Positions 45,501-54,187 of a DNA stretch of 64,000 nucleotides are shown piece after piece (the stretch's first letter is position 1; each line of letters opens with the position of its first letter). Below the pieces are notes generated by a model, which saw only the letters and a list, made by a program, of their open reading frames with translations, did no database searches and was not told the DNA's origin. Location of the stretch: the NCBI GenBank assembly GCA_963772225.1, contig CAVYWD010000002.1, positions 2,356,001 to 2,420,000 of the forward strand, written 5' to 3'. The position numbers and the translations under genes were made by a program. The DNA is from CAVYWD01 sp963772225 (GTDB taxonomy: Bacteria > Myxococcota > Myxococcia > Myxococcales > UBA5297).

Positions 45501-47257
45501 CTAGAGCGCCGATCGGGTTGAAAACCCAGTCGAATCGATCGCTTAGCGTGGGGGATCGACATGCCGCTCGCGACATGTTTTCTGGTGGGACTTCGCAACG
45601 CGCCGTCAGACAGCCGCGCACTGGGGTCATGCCAATGAAGCGTTGGAATCCGGTCGCCGAACTATCCAAGAAGGAGCAGATGATCATTAAGCGGCTCAAG
45701 CGAACGCGGAAGCTTTTCGCGTTTCTCCGCCTCCACAGGCTGGAGCTCTTCGACGATACTTTCCAAGAGGAGCTGGAGGGATTGTATCGAGACACAGGCG
45801 CAGGAGACGAGCCCGTGGCTCCAGCGCTGCTGTGCATGGCACTCATCCTTCAGGCCTACCACCGCATCTCGGATGCAGAGGCGGTCGAACTTACGGTCCT
45901 GGACTTGCGATGGCAGATGGTTCTCGGCTGCGTTGGCGCTGAGGAGCCAGCGTTTGCGCAGGGTACGCTTCAGACCCTTCGAGAGCGTCTGATCCGCGCG
46001 GACATGGATCGGCGGTTGCTCGAGCGGACCATCGAGCTGGCGCGCAAGACAATGGAGTTCGACTGGAAGAAGCTGCCCAAAGACCTCCATGTGGCGGTTG
46101 ATTCCCGCCCTTTTGAAGGGGCCGGGCGGGTTGAGGACACGTTCAATTTGCTCGGCCACGCTGCCCGAAAGATCGTGGAGTGCGCGGCCGAATTGACGGA
46201 CCTGAGCAAGGAGGAAGTCTGTCGCAAGGCCGGGATCTCCTTGCTGCTGTCGCCAAGCATCAAGGCTGGGCTCGACATCAATTGGAATGATCCCGAGCAG
46301 AAGGACCAAGCGATCGATCTCCTCGCTGCCCAAGTGACCTCGCTAAATGCTTGGCTCGAGAAGCACCGGCTTGCGACCCAGGAGCCGCTCCGACCGTACA
46401 TCGAGGCGGTGGCCCAAGTGCGCGAGCAGGACCTCGAGGTGGCTGCGAATGGGCGCGTTCACATTAGGCGCGGCGTCGCAGAGGACCGCAGAGTGTCGAT
46501 CGAGGACGCCGACATGCGGCACGGCAGGAAGAGCAAGAGCAAGCGGTTCAACGGGTACAAGCAGCACGTTGCGGTGGACCTCGACTCGAACCTCATTCTC
46601 GCTTGCGCCGTCACGCCCGCGAACCGGCCCGAGGAGGAGGCGACTCCCGCGATCAAGGCAGATCTGGAACGATGTCGCGTGCAAACCGGAACCCTTTCTA
46701 TCGACCGCGCGTACATCAACAGTTCGCTCGTCGAGGAGGTGCTGGCGCGGGGCGGCGAGGTCCTGGCAAAGCCCTGGTCAGGCCGGAACAGTAACCCCGA
46801 GCTCTTCGGCAAGCGGGATTTCAAGGTCGACATGCGCGCGAAGACCATCACCTGTCCGGCTGGGCAAATGGAGGCGTTCGAGCCAGGACAGGTCGTTGAG
46901 TTCGATCCAGAGGTGTGTGGCTCCTGCGCGATACGAAGTCTTTGCACCATGTCGGCATCGGGGAAGGGTCGCCACGTGCAGATCGCGAAGGACGAGGCTC
47001 TACAGCAGAGGTTTCGTAAATTGCAGGGGTCGCCGGCCGGCCGCGAACGTCTGCGAGCACGCACCGGCGTAGAGCACAGCCTGGCGCACATCGCGGCCAG
47101 GCAAGGCCCCAGGGCGCGCTACCGAGGCACGCGCAGAAATGTCTACGACCTACGCCGCACAGCTGCAGTGGAGAACCTCGAAACGATCCGGCGAGCGCAC
47201 GACCGCGCGGCGAAGGCCGCGGAATGACAGCAGGTTCAACCCATTCGGTGCTCTAGC
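45500..47257 (+). mobile_element. IS1182-type insertion sequence, complete
   Basis: About 1758 bp. Terminal inverted repeats at 45500-45522 and 47235-47257 agree at 20 of 23 positions (outer part GCTAGAGC). One transposase gene lies between. No target duplication is visible; the left flank is the end of an RCC1 gene and the right flank is the middle of an rpn gene, so the flanks were not once adjacent. A right-end remnant of the same element is at 35752-35875. Confidence 0.88.
45629..47227 (+). CDS. IS1182-family transposase
   Basis: 532 residues from the ATG at 45629. DDE type: LHVAVDSRPFEGAG with the first Asp, DADMRHGRKSKSKRFNGYK typical of the family, LSIDRAYINSS with the second Asp, and ARTGVEHSLAHIAARQG with the catalytic Glu. 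A Cys-containing segment (CPAG...CGSCAIRSLC) near the end matches the IS1182 zinc-binding-like region. It appears intact. Confidence 0.9.
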   Translation: MPMKRWNPVAELSKKEQMIIKRLKRTRKLFAFLRLHRLELFDDTFQEELEGLYRDTGAGDEPVAPALLCMALILQAYHRISDAEAVELTVLDLRWQMVLGCVGAEEPAFAQGTLQTLRERLIRADMDRRLLERTIELARKTMEFDWKKLPKDLHVAVDSRPFEGAGRVEDTFNLLGHAARKIVECAAELTDLSKEEVCRKAGISLLLSPSIKAGLDINWNDPEQKDQAIDLLAAQVTSLNAWLEKHRLATQEPLRPYIEAVAQVREQDLEVAANGRVHIRRGVAEDRRVSIEDADMRHGRKSKSKRFNGYKQHVAVDLDSNLILACAVTPANRPEEEATPAIKADLERCRVQTGTLSIDRAYINSSLVEEVLARGGEVLAKPWSGRNSNPELFGKRDFKVDMRAKTITCPAGQMEAFEPGQVVEFDPEVCGSCAIRSLCTMSASGKGRHVQIAKDEALQQRFRKLQGSPAGRERLRARTGVEHSLAHIAARQGPRARYRGTRRNVYDLRRTAAVENLETIRRAHDRAAKAAE

Positions 47258-47261
47258 ATTT

Positions 47262-47435
47262 AGATATCTTGTGCGTGTCTGGGAGAGGCTCGATCGCGAC
47301 GCGCAGGAAGCTCGGCCAAGGAGCGCGCAAGAAGGGCTCGCGGCTGTGGACGGTGCCGGCGAGCTTCGTGGAGCTCGTGGAGCTCGAGCGGGCGCTCTGG
47401 CCCAGGCCCCTCGACTTCGGGCGCGCGGCTGGTCG
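47262..47435 (+). pseudogene. Rpn-family gene fragment, hybrid of two types
   Basis: Begins RYLVRVWERLDRDAQ, matching the mid-part of the type A rpn genes, then continues in another frame with text matching the type B gene at 55317 (GSRLWTVPASFVELVELERA, LWPRPLDFG). The upstream half is absent, cut off by the IS1182-type element. From about 47550 the sequence matches the leader found before other rpn copies. Confidence 0.7.
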
Positions 47436-47664
47436 CGGCGAGCGTCGGCGCTCTGCCAAGGCGCTGACCCCGCCGCCTGGAGCACCACCGCCAACCCATG
47501 CGCGGCCCCGGGTCCGCGCCCAATGGCACATGGGCGAGGCCGCGGTCGACCTCGACGCCGATGAGGCCCTGTCGAGCTTCGCCGCCGGCCATCGTCGTCG
47601 TCGCGGTGGGAGGCCGTGTCAGACGCATCGCGTAGATTCCTCGGGCCTACAGGAAGGGGGGCCG

Positions 47665-48673
47665 ATGGATTCTCGCATCGAGTCAACACGACCGATTCTT
47701 TCGGGCGCTCATGGAGCGGCCCAACACCGCCGGGGCGCTCCTGCGGGAGCGGCTACCCCCGGGAATAGCGGAAAAGCTGGTGGGCGAGCCGGTCCTGGTC
47801 GAAGGGTCGTTCGTGGACGAGGGAATGCGGGAATCGCAGTGCGACCGCCTATACCGAGTCGAGCTGCGCGGGGGCGGGGAGGCGCTTATCTACTGCCTCA
47901 TCGAGCACAAGAGCGCTCCGGACGGGAGGGTCGCGCTTCAGCTCCTGCGGTACCTGGTGCGAATCTGGGAGAGGCTCGATTGCGACGCGGAGGGCAAGGA
48001 GCTTCTCCCCGCCATCTTCCCGCTCGTCGTCTATCACGGGAAGAGCAAGTGGAAGACTCCGCTCAACTTCTCGGCAATCGTCGCCGCCCCGGAGGAAGCC
48101 CGTGGCCACGTGCTCGACTTCCCGTTTGGGCTCCTCGATCTCGGCCAAGTGGAAGACCGCGAGCTCTCGCAAGAGAGCGAGCTGAGAGCGGGGCTGACGG
48201 TGCTCAAGTACTCCGCGCGGGTGACGGAGGAGAACCTCGAGGAAGTCGTCCTGCGGGTACTCGCCCAGGCTCGGGGTGGATTGGACGAGCTCTTCATGCT
48301 CGCCGTCAGGTATATGATCACCGCCTATGGGCCACCGGCCTGGAGCAGGGTCGAGTCGGCGATGAGGCGGTCCATGAGCGACAAGGAGCGGGAGATGCTT
48401 TCCAGAGCCGCGCAGGAGCTGATCGAGAAGGGTGAGGCCATCGGGGAAATGAGAGGAGAAGCGAGAGGAGAAGCGAGGGGAGAGGCGAGAGGGGAGGCGA
48501 GAGGGGAGGCGAAGGCCCTGGCTCGGGTACTCGAAAAGCGGTTCAGGGTGCTGCCTGCGGACGTGGCGCGTCGGATTACATCGGCGCGGCCTGAAGAGCT
48601 CGAGTCCTGGCTAGACCGCGCATTGGATGCCGCGACGCTCGAGGACGTTTTCTCCGAGCCTGCCAAGCATTGA
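47665..48673 (+). CDS. Rpn-family nuclease, type A copy 1, with a frameshift at codon 3
   Basis: Rpn/Transposase_31 protein with PD-(D/E)XK nuclease fold. The other copies start atggatctcgcatcg; here there is one extra T (gattc at 47668-47672), so the normal ATG at 47665 is out of frame and translation could only start inside, e.g. at the ATG at 47711 (MERPNTAGALL), giving 320 residues. The active site is preserved: CDRLYRVEL and LIYCLIEHKSAPD (Glu-x-Lys). The C-terminal part has five RGEA repeats, then ALARVLEKRFRVLPADVARR. In E. coli, Rpn proteins are DNases linked to recombination and phage defence. Confidence 0.75.
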
Positions 48674-48962
48674 CGAGCGCGGCCTCGGATTGAGAGTGGC
48701 CGCAGGCGAGCGGGGCAGCGGGATCCCGACCACTGCGCCGCCGAGCGCCCGGCTCCCGCTACTCGTCGCAGCCTCGTCTGATCGGCCGGGCGCTGAGGTT
48801 GACCTCGATGACTGGGAGGCCCTGCCGAGCTTCGCCCGGTCTTCGTCGAGCCTTGCCGCGCTTTGTCGCCGGCTTCGACCATGGGAATACCATGGGAAGC
48901 GGTATCAGACGCAGTGTCAGACCCATCGCGTAAATTCCTCGGGCCTACAGGAAGGGGGGCCG
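48674..48962 (+). repeat. 289-bp rpn leader repeat (before copy A2)
   Basis: Nearly identical 289-bp segments precede copies A2, A3 (52590-52878) and A4 (53899-54187). Each has CCATGG-N5-CCATGG near its end and a strong ribosome site (AGGAAGGGGGG). It probably carries the promoter. No gene is visible in it. Confidence 0.75.
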
Positions 48963-48983
48963 ATGGATCTCGCATCGAGTCAA
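48963..48983 (+). pseudogene. 5' end of rpn copy A2, cut by the IS66 element
   Basis: ATG plus the first codons MDLASSQ, preceded by its ribosome site. The reading continues at 51643 after the IS66-type element, whose 8-bp duplication CGAGTCAA lies at 48976-48983 and 51643-51650. Confidence 0.85.
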
Positions 48984-49036
48984 GTAACCGCTGCACGGAC
49001 GCCGTCTATCGCTCGTGAACTGCGCGACGCACACTG

Positions 49037-49414
49037 GTGCGCATGGATACGCAAGGGATCTGGACGCAGCGAGTTGCAGCCTGGAAGGCGAGCGGATTGC
49101 CTTCGGCGAAGTATTGCGAAAGCAAGTCCTTTTCGGCGAGTGGACTGCGCTACTGGTCGTCCCGGCTGCGGCGGGAACAGTCGGGTCCTCCGGAGCAGGC
49201 GGCGCTGCGCGTCGCGAAGGTGGAGGTGGTCAGGAGGACATCGTCGGTCCCGACGGCCGGAGTCCGTGGAGGGGCGACCGGCTCGGGCCCAGTAGACGGC
49301 GATGCGCTCGCGGTCGAGTGGGGTGGGATGCGCTTGACGATCAGGCCAGGGTTCGACCGCGAGACCCTCGCCGCGGTACTTGAGGTCCTCACCGCTCGCG
49401 GAGGAGCACGATGA
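49037..49414 (+). CDS. tnpA: IS66 TnpA-like accessory protein
   Basis: 125 residues from the GTG at 49037 (ATG at 49043 also possible). WTQRVAAWKASGLPSAKYCE and ASGLRYWSSRLRRE are the typical helix-turn-helix-like start of IS66 TnpA. The C-terminus (MRLTIRPGFDRETLAAVLEV) is the conserved end. Its stop overlaps the ATG of tnpB (ATGA), as in other IS66 elements. Required with TnpB for transposition in studied members. Confidence 0.85.
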   Translation: MRMDTQGIWTQRVAAWKASGLPSAKYCESKSFSASGLRYWSSRLRREQSGPPEQAALRVAKVEVVRRTSSVPTAGVRGGATGSGPVDGDALAVEWGGMRLTIRPGFDRETLAAVLEVLTARGGAR

Positions 49415-49752
49415 TTCCGCACGGTGTGGAGATCTTCATTGGCCTCGAGCCTATCGACCTACGCTGGAGTTTTGATCGCCTGGCCGGGATCGTCGCAGAA
49501 CGCATCGGGCGCGAAGCCCGCGGTGGCGCGCTCTTCGTCTTCTTTGGAAAGAGGAAAGAGGCGCTCAAGATCCTGTTCTTTGACGGCTCTGGAATGTGCC
49601 AGTTCTATAAGCGTCTCGATCGCGGCGTCTTTCGCCTCCCCGAGCCTCTCGAGCCAGGTGCGACCAGCGTGGTCGTCGACGAGCGCGTGCTCGACGACTT
49701 GCTCGATGGTATCGATGTGCGGGAGAGGACGCCGGGCTCTGCAGTGCACTAA
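49411..49752 (+). CDS. tnpB: IS66 TnpB accessory protein
   Basis: 113 residues, usual length. IFIGLEPIDLRWSFDRLAGI, GALFVFFGKRKEALKILFFD, and GMCQFYKRLDRGVFRLPEP are the family signature. Translationally coupled to tnpA. Its biochemical role is not known, though it is needed for transposition in studied elements. Confidence 0.93.
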   Translation: MIPHGVEIFIGLEPIDLRWSFDRLAGIVAERIGREARGGALFVFFGKRKEALKILFFDGSGMCQFYKRLDRGVFRLPEPLEPGATSVVVDERVLDDLLDGIDVRERTPGSAVH

Positions 49753-49799
49753 CGAATTCGGCTAGAATAGCGCGCGCACCACTCGACATTTGCGCAAGC

Positions 49800-51554
49800 G
49801 TGGCTATTATTATGCGCGCAATGTCGAGCTTAGAGCCCATACCGCTCATCACCAGCCTCGAGCAGGCCCTTGCCGCGCTCGCCGCCGAGCGAGAGAGGGT
49901 CGCCGAGCTCACGCTCGAGCGCGACCATCTGCGCCTCTCGCACGAACGCCTGCGGCTGGAACTCGAGCTGCTCAAGCGGCGCATCTTCATCGCCAAGGCC
50001 GAGCGCATAGACACACGGCAGCTCGAGCTGGACTTCGCGGCCACCCTCGCGGCGCTCGACAAGCTCGCCGGCGCGACCCCGGAGCAGGCCCGAGAGGAGG
50101 GCCAGAAGCGCCGCGGCGAGGCCGCTCCCGCCCCGGGCAAGAAGAAGCCGACGGGCCGTCGCGACCTGAGCCAAATGCCTCTCAAGGAGGAGCGGGTCGA
50201 GCTCGTCGACGAGGTGCTCGAGAAGCTCGTCGCCGAGGGTAAGGCCAAGCGGATTGGCTGGCAGGTTAGCTACAAGCTCGCATACCAGCGCGGCGGCGTG
50301 CGCCGCCTGGCCATCGCGCGCGCCGACTACAAGGTCATCGATAAGAACGGCGAGTCGCAGGTCGCGACGGCCCTGATGCCGCCGGAGTGCTTCTCGCGCT
50401 CGCTGGCGGCGCCGTCGATGCTCGGCCACGTGCTTTCGGAGAAGTTCACGGACGGGATGCCGCTGAATCGCCTGGAGAGCCGTATCGCAAGGGACGGCGC
50501 GGCGCTCGATCGCGGCACGATGTGCCGGTGGGTCGAGGACGCGGGGGCGACCGCGGGGGCGACCGCGGGGGCGACGGTCATCGCGGCGATGCGCGAGGAC
50601 GCCTTCAAGACCGCCTTCTGCATCGCCACCGACGCGACCGGGATCGCCGTGCAGCCCGACCGGCGGCCCGATGGCGCGCATCAGCCTTGCCGGCGGGGCC
50701 ACTTCTTCGTGCTGATCGCCGACCGCGACCACGTGCTCTTTGACTACACGGCCAAAGAGGACAGCGCGTTCGTCGAGCAGATGTTGGCGGGGTACTCGGG
50801 GTACGTGCAGGCGGACGCCAAGAGTGTCTATGACGTGCTCTTCCGAGATCCCGACAAGCCGCCGGACGATGGGAAGGAGCCCGAGCATAGGTCCGAGGTT
50901 GCTTGCTGGTCGCACGCCCGCCGTAAGTTCTGGGAGGCGACTTGTGCCAAGAGCGAGGTCGCGCGTGAGGGGCTCGCGCGAATCGGGCGCATCTTCGCGC
51001 TCGAAAGCGCGTGGCGCGCCGACCCGCCCGACGTGATCCAGCGCATGCGCAAGCAGCACTTGCGCCCGCACTTCGAGGCCTTCTTCGCCTGGGCCGAGGT
51101 CGAGTACGAGAAGGTCCGCCACCAGCGGGGCCTGCTCCGGAGCGCGCTCGGATACGTTGTGCGGCAGAAGGGCGCGCTGATGCGGGTGCTCGAGGACGGG
51201 CGGCTGGTGCTCGACAACAACCGGTCGGAGCGAGCCCTGCGTCAGATCGCCATCGGTCGAAAGTCGTGGCTCTTCGTAGGCAGCGACGGGCACGCCGAGA
51301 GCTCCGGCCACATTCTGTCCCTCGTCGCCTCCTGCCGCCTTCACGGCCTCGACCCCGAGGCCTACCTGCGCGACCTCTTCCGCGTCCTGGCCCACTGGCC
51401 CCGGGTTCGCTACCTGGAGCTCGCCCCCAAGTACTGGGCCAAGACCCGCGCCGGGCTCGTCCCCGCCGAGCTCGCCGCCGAGATTGGGCCGCTCTCCGTC
51501 CCGCCGCCTCTCGCCGCGCCGGAAAAGCAGCAGCTGGCGAGCGGAACGCCCTGA
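49800..51554 (+). CDS. tnpC: IS66 transposase (TnpC)
   Basis: 584 residues from 49800, or 577 from the ATG at 49821. The N-terminus has a Leu-rich coiled coil (LAAERERVAELTLERDHLRL) for oligomerisation. The DDE residues are at IATDATGIAV, VQADAKSVYD and LDNNRSERALR. A short tandem repeat (GATAGATAGAT, from three 9-bp units near 50545) interrupts the segment before the first Asp. The whole frame is intact. A long open frame on the opposite strand is a GC-driven mirror. Confidence 0.93.
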   Translation: MAIIMRAMSSLEPIPLITSLEQALAALAAERERVAELTLERDHLRLSHERLRLELELLKRRIFIAKAERIDTRQLELDFAATLAALDKLAGATPEQAREEGQKRRGEAAPAPGKKKPTGRRDLSQMPLKEERVELVDEVLEKLVAEGKAKRIGWQVSYKLAYQRGGVRRLAIARADYKVIDKNGESQVATALMPPECFSRSLAAPSMLGHVLSEKFTDGMPLNRLESRIARDGAALDRGTMCRWVEDAGATAGATAGATVIAAMREDAFKTAFCIATDATGIAVQPDRRPDGAHQPCRRGHFFVLIADRDHVLFDYTAKEDSAFVEQMLAGYSGYVQADAKSVYDVLFRDPDKPPDDGKEPEHRSEVACWSHARRKFWEATCAKSEVAREGLARIGRIFALESAWRADPPDVIQRMRKQHLRPHFEAFFAWAEVEYEKVRHQRGLLRSALGYVVRQKGALMRVLEDGRLVLDNNRSERALRQIAIGRKSWLFVGSDGHAESSGHILSLVASCRLHGLDPEAYLRDLFRVLAHWPRVRYLELAPKYWAKTRAGLVPAELAAEIGPLSVPPPLAAPEKQQLASGTP

Positions 51555-51629
51555 CCGCTCCCCGTCTGTCACGCCGCTTCGCATGAGCCCAGTCTGTGGC
51601 GGCCGCTCAGGCGGCGCCAGACGGCGTTC

Positions 51630-52589
51630 GTGCAGCGGTTACCGAGTCAACACGACCGATTCTTTCGGGCGCTCATGGAGCGGCCCAACACCGCCGGGGC
51701 GCTCCTGCGGGAGCGGCTACCCCCGGGAATAGCGGAGAAGCTGGTGGGCGACCCGGTCCTGGTCGAAGGGTCGTTCGTGGACGAGGGAATGCGGGAATCG
51801 CAGTGCGACCGCCTATACCGAGTCGAGCTGCGCGGGGGCGGGGAGGCGCTTATCTACTGCCTCATCGAGCACAAGAGCGCTCCGGACGGGAGGGTCGCGC
51901 TTCAGCTCCTGCGGTACCTGGTGCGAATCTGGGAGAGGCTCGATCGCGACACGGAGGGCAAGGAGCTTCTCCCTGCCATCTTCCCGCTCGTCGTCTATCA
52001 CGGGAAGAGCAAGTGGAAGACTCCGCTCAACTTCTCGGCAATCGTCGCCGCCCCGGAGGAAGCCCGTGGCCACGTGCTCGACTTCCCGTTTGGGCTCCTC
52101 GATCTCGGCCAAGTGGAAGACCGCGAGCTCTCGCAAGAGAGCGAGCTGAGAGCGGGGCTGACGGTGCTCAAGTACTCCGCGCGGGTGACGGAGGAGAACC
52201 TCGAGGAAGTCGTCCTGCGGGTGCTCGCCCAGGCTCGGGGTGGATCGGACGAGCTCTTCATGCTCGCCGTCAGGTATATGATCACCGCCTATGGGCCACC
52301 GGCCTGGAGCAGGGTCGAGTCGGCGATGAGGCGGTCCATGAGCGACAAGGAGCGGGAGATGCTTTCCAGAGCCGCGCAGGAGCTGATCGAGAAGGGTGAG
52401 GCCATCGGGGAGATGCGAGGAGAGGCGAAGGCCCTGGCGCGGGTACTCGAAAAGCGGTTCAGGGTGCTGCCTGCGGACGTGGCGCGTCGGATTACATCGG
52501 CGCGGCCTGAAGAGCTCGAGTCCTGGCTAGACCGCGCATTGGATGCCGCGACGCTCGAGGACGTTTTCTCCGAGCCTGCCAAGCATTGA
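51630..52589 (+). CDS. Rpn-family nuclease, type A copy 2, N-terminus replaced by IS66 end
   Basis: 319 residues if read from the GTG at 51630, which lies inside the IS66 inverted repeat (VQRLPSQHDRFFRALM). The first seven native codons are on the other side of the IS66 element. The rest of the gene is whole: CDRLYRVEL and CLIEHKSAPD active site, and C-terminal helical part. It has only one RGEA unit (GEMRGEAKALARVL), the fewest of all copies. Whether it is translated is unknown; no ribosome site is obvious before the GTG. Confidence 0.75.
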   Translation: MQRLPSQHDRFFRALMERPNTAGALLRERLPPGIAEKLVGDPVLVEGSFVDEGMRESQCDRLYRVELRGGGEALIYCLIEHKSAPDGRVALQLLRYLVRIWERLDRDTEGKELLPAIFPLVVYHGKSKWKTPLNFSAIVAAPEEARGHVLDFPFGLLDLGQVEDRELSQESELRAGLTVLKYSARVTEENLEEVVLRVLAQARGGSDELFMLAVRYMITAYGPPAWSRVESAMRRSMSDKEREMLSRAAQELIEKGEAIGEMRGEAKALARVLEKRFRVLPADVARRITSARPEELESWLDRALDAATLEDVFSEPAKH

Positions 52590-52878
52590 CGAGCGCGGCC
52601 TCGGATCGAGAGTGGCCGCAGGCGAGCGGGGCAGCGGGATCCCGACCACTGCGCCGCCGAGCGCCCGGCTCCCGCTACTCGTCGCAGCCTCGTCTGATCG
52701 GCCGGGCGCTGAAATTGACCTCGACGACGGGGAAGCCCTGCCGAGCTTCGCCCGGTCTTCGTCGAGCCTTGCCGCGCTTTGTCGCCGGCTTCGACCATGG
52801 GAATACCATGGGAAGCGGTATCAGACGCAGTGTCAGACGCATCGCGTAGATTCCTCGGGCCTACAGGAAGGGGGGCCG
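52590..52878 (+). repeat. 289-bp rpn leader repeat (before copy A3)
   Basis: Same unit as 48674-48962, with only a few substitutions by eye. It ends with AGGAAGGGGGGCCG before the ATG at 52879. Confidence 0.75.
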
Positions 52879-53898
52879 ATGGATCTCGCATCGAGTCAAC
52901 ACGACCGATTCTTTCGGGCGCTCATGGAGCGGCCCAACACCGCCGGGGCGCTCCTGCGGGAGCGGCTACCCCCGGGAATAGCGGAGAAGCTGGTGGGCGA
53001 GCCGGTTCTGGTCGAAGGGTCGTTCGTGGACGAGGGAATGCGGGAATCGCAGTGCGACCGCCTATACCGAGTCGAGCTGCGCGGGGGCGGGGAGGCGCTT
53101 ATCTACTGCCTCATCGAGCACAAGAGCGCTCCGGACGGGAGGGTCGCGCTTCAGCTCCTGCGGTACCTGGTGCGAATCTGGGAGAGGCTCGATCGCGACG
53201 CGGAGGGCAAGGAGCTTCTCCCTGCCATCTTCCCGCTCGTCGTCTATCACGGGAAGAGCAAGTGGAAGACTCCGCTCAACTTCTCGGCAATCGTCGCCGC
53301 CCCGGAGGAAGCCCGTGGCCACGTGCTCGACTTCCCGTTTGGGCTCCTCGACCTCGGCCAAGTGGAAGACCGCGAGCTCTCGCAAGAGAGCGAGCTGAGA
53401 GCGGGGCTGACGGTGCTCAAGTACTCCGCGCGGGTGACGGAGGAGAACCTCGAGGAAGTCGTCCTGCGGGTACTCGCCCAGGCTCGGGGTGGATCGGACG
53501 AGCTCTTCATGCTCGCCGTCAGGTATATGATCACCGCCTATGGGCCACCGGCCTGGAGCAGGGTCGAGTCGGCGATGAGGCGGTCCATGAGCGACAAGGA
53601 GCGGGAGATGCTTTCCAGAGCCGCGCAGGAGCTGATCGAAAAGGGTGAGGCCATCGGGGAGATGAGAGGAGAAGCGAGGGGAGAAGCGAGGGGAGAAGCG
53701 AGAGGAGAGGCGAGAGGAGAGGCGAGAGGCGAGGCGAAGGCCCTGGCTCGGGTACTCGAAAAGCGGTTCAGGGTGCTGCCTGCGGACGTGGCGCGTCGGA
53801 TTACATCGGCGCGGCCTGAAGAGCTCGAGTCCTGGCTAGACCGCGCATTGGATGCCGCGACGCTCGAGGACGTTTTCTCCGAGGCTGCCAAGCATTGA
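52879..53898 (+). CDS. Rpn-family nuclease, type A copy 3 (intact)
   Basis: 339 residues. Start ATG at 52879 after a strong ribosome site (AGGAAGGGGGG). Domains: N-terminal QHDRFFRALMERPNTAGALL, then the PD-(D/E)XK core with CDRLYRVEL and LIYCLIEHKSAPD, LLRYLVRIWERLDRD, IFPLVVYHGKSKWKTPLNF, and the C-terminal helical end SWLDRALDAATLEDVFSEAA. Between the nuclease and the end are six RGEA units, the most of any copy. Likely a DNA endonuclease; the E. coli family promotes RecA-independent recombination and is toxic or antiphage in some cases. Confidence 0.88.
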   Translation: MDLASSQHDRFFRALMERPNTAGALLRERLPPGIAEKLVGEPVLVEGSFVDEGMRESQCDRLYRVELRGGGEALIYCLIEHKSAPDGRVALQLLRYLVRIWERLDRDAEGKELLPAIFPLVVYHGKSKWKTPLNFSAIVAAPEEARGHVLDFPFGLLDLGQVEDRELSQESELRAGLTVLKYSARVTEENLEEVVLRVLAQARGGSDELFMLAVRYMITAYGPPAWSRVESAMRRSMSDKEREMLSRAAQELIEKGEAIGEMRGEARGEARGEARGEARGEARGEAKALARVLEKRFRVLPADVARRITSARPEELESWLDRALDAATLEDVFSEAAKH

Positions 53899-54187
53899 CG
53901 AGCGCGGCCTCGGATTGAGAGTGGCCGCAGGCGAGCGGGGCGGCGGGATCCCGACCACTGCGCCGCCGAGCGCCCGGCTCCCGCTACTCGTCGCAGCCTC
54001 GTCTGATCGGCCGGGCGCTGAAATTGACCTCGACGACGGGGAAGCCCTGCCGAGCTTCGCCCGGTCTTCGTCGAGCCTTGCCGCGCTTTGTTGCCGGCTT
54101 CGACCATGGGAATACCATGGGAAGCGGTATCAGACGCAGTGTCAGACCCATCGCGTAGATTCCTCGGGCCTACAGGAAGGGGGGCCG
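53899..54187 (+). repeat. 289-bp rpn leader repeat (before copy A4)
   Basis: Same unit as at 48674 and 52590, ending in the ribosome site before the ATG at 54188. Confidence 0.75.

Larger units (their letters stand above)
48984..51642 (+). mobile_element. IS66-family insertion sequence, complete
   Basis: 2659 bp. The ends are GTAACCGCTGCACGGACG at 48984 and its inverted near-copy ending at 51642 (one mismatch in the first 23 bases). The IS66 hallmark GTAA end and an 8-bp target duplication, CGAGTCAA, are both present. Carries tnpA-, tnpB- and tnpC-like genes in the usual order. It interrupts rpn copy A2 after codon 7. Confidence 0.95.

Noticed and set aside
45490..47270. CTAG-type target duplication for the IS1182 element
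   Set aside because: CTAG occurs near both ends but is not in matching direct position; the flanks do not agree.
49830..51584. 584-residue open frame opposite the IS66 transposase
   Set aside because: Mirror of tnpC with no domain text; the plus strand has the DDE motif.
48453..53745. Short GA-rich repeats considered as a CRISPR array
   Set aside because: The 12-bp units are contiguous, have no spacers, and are coding (RGEA).
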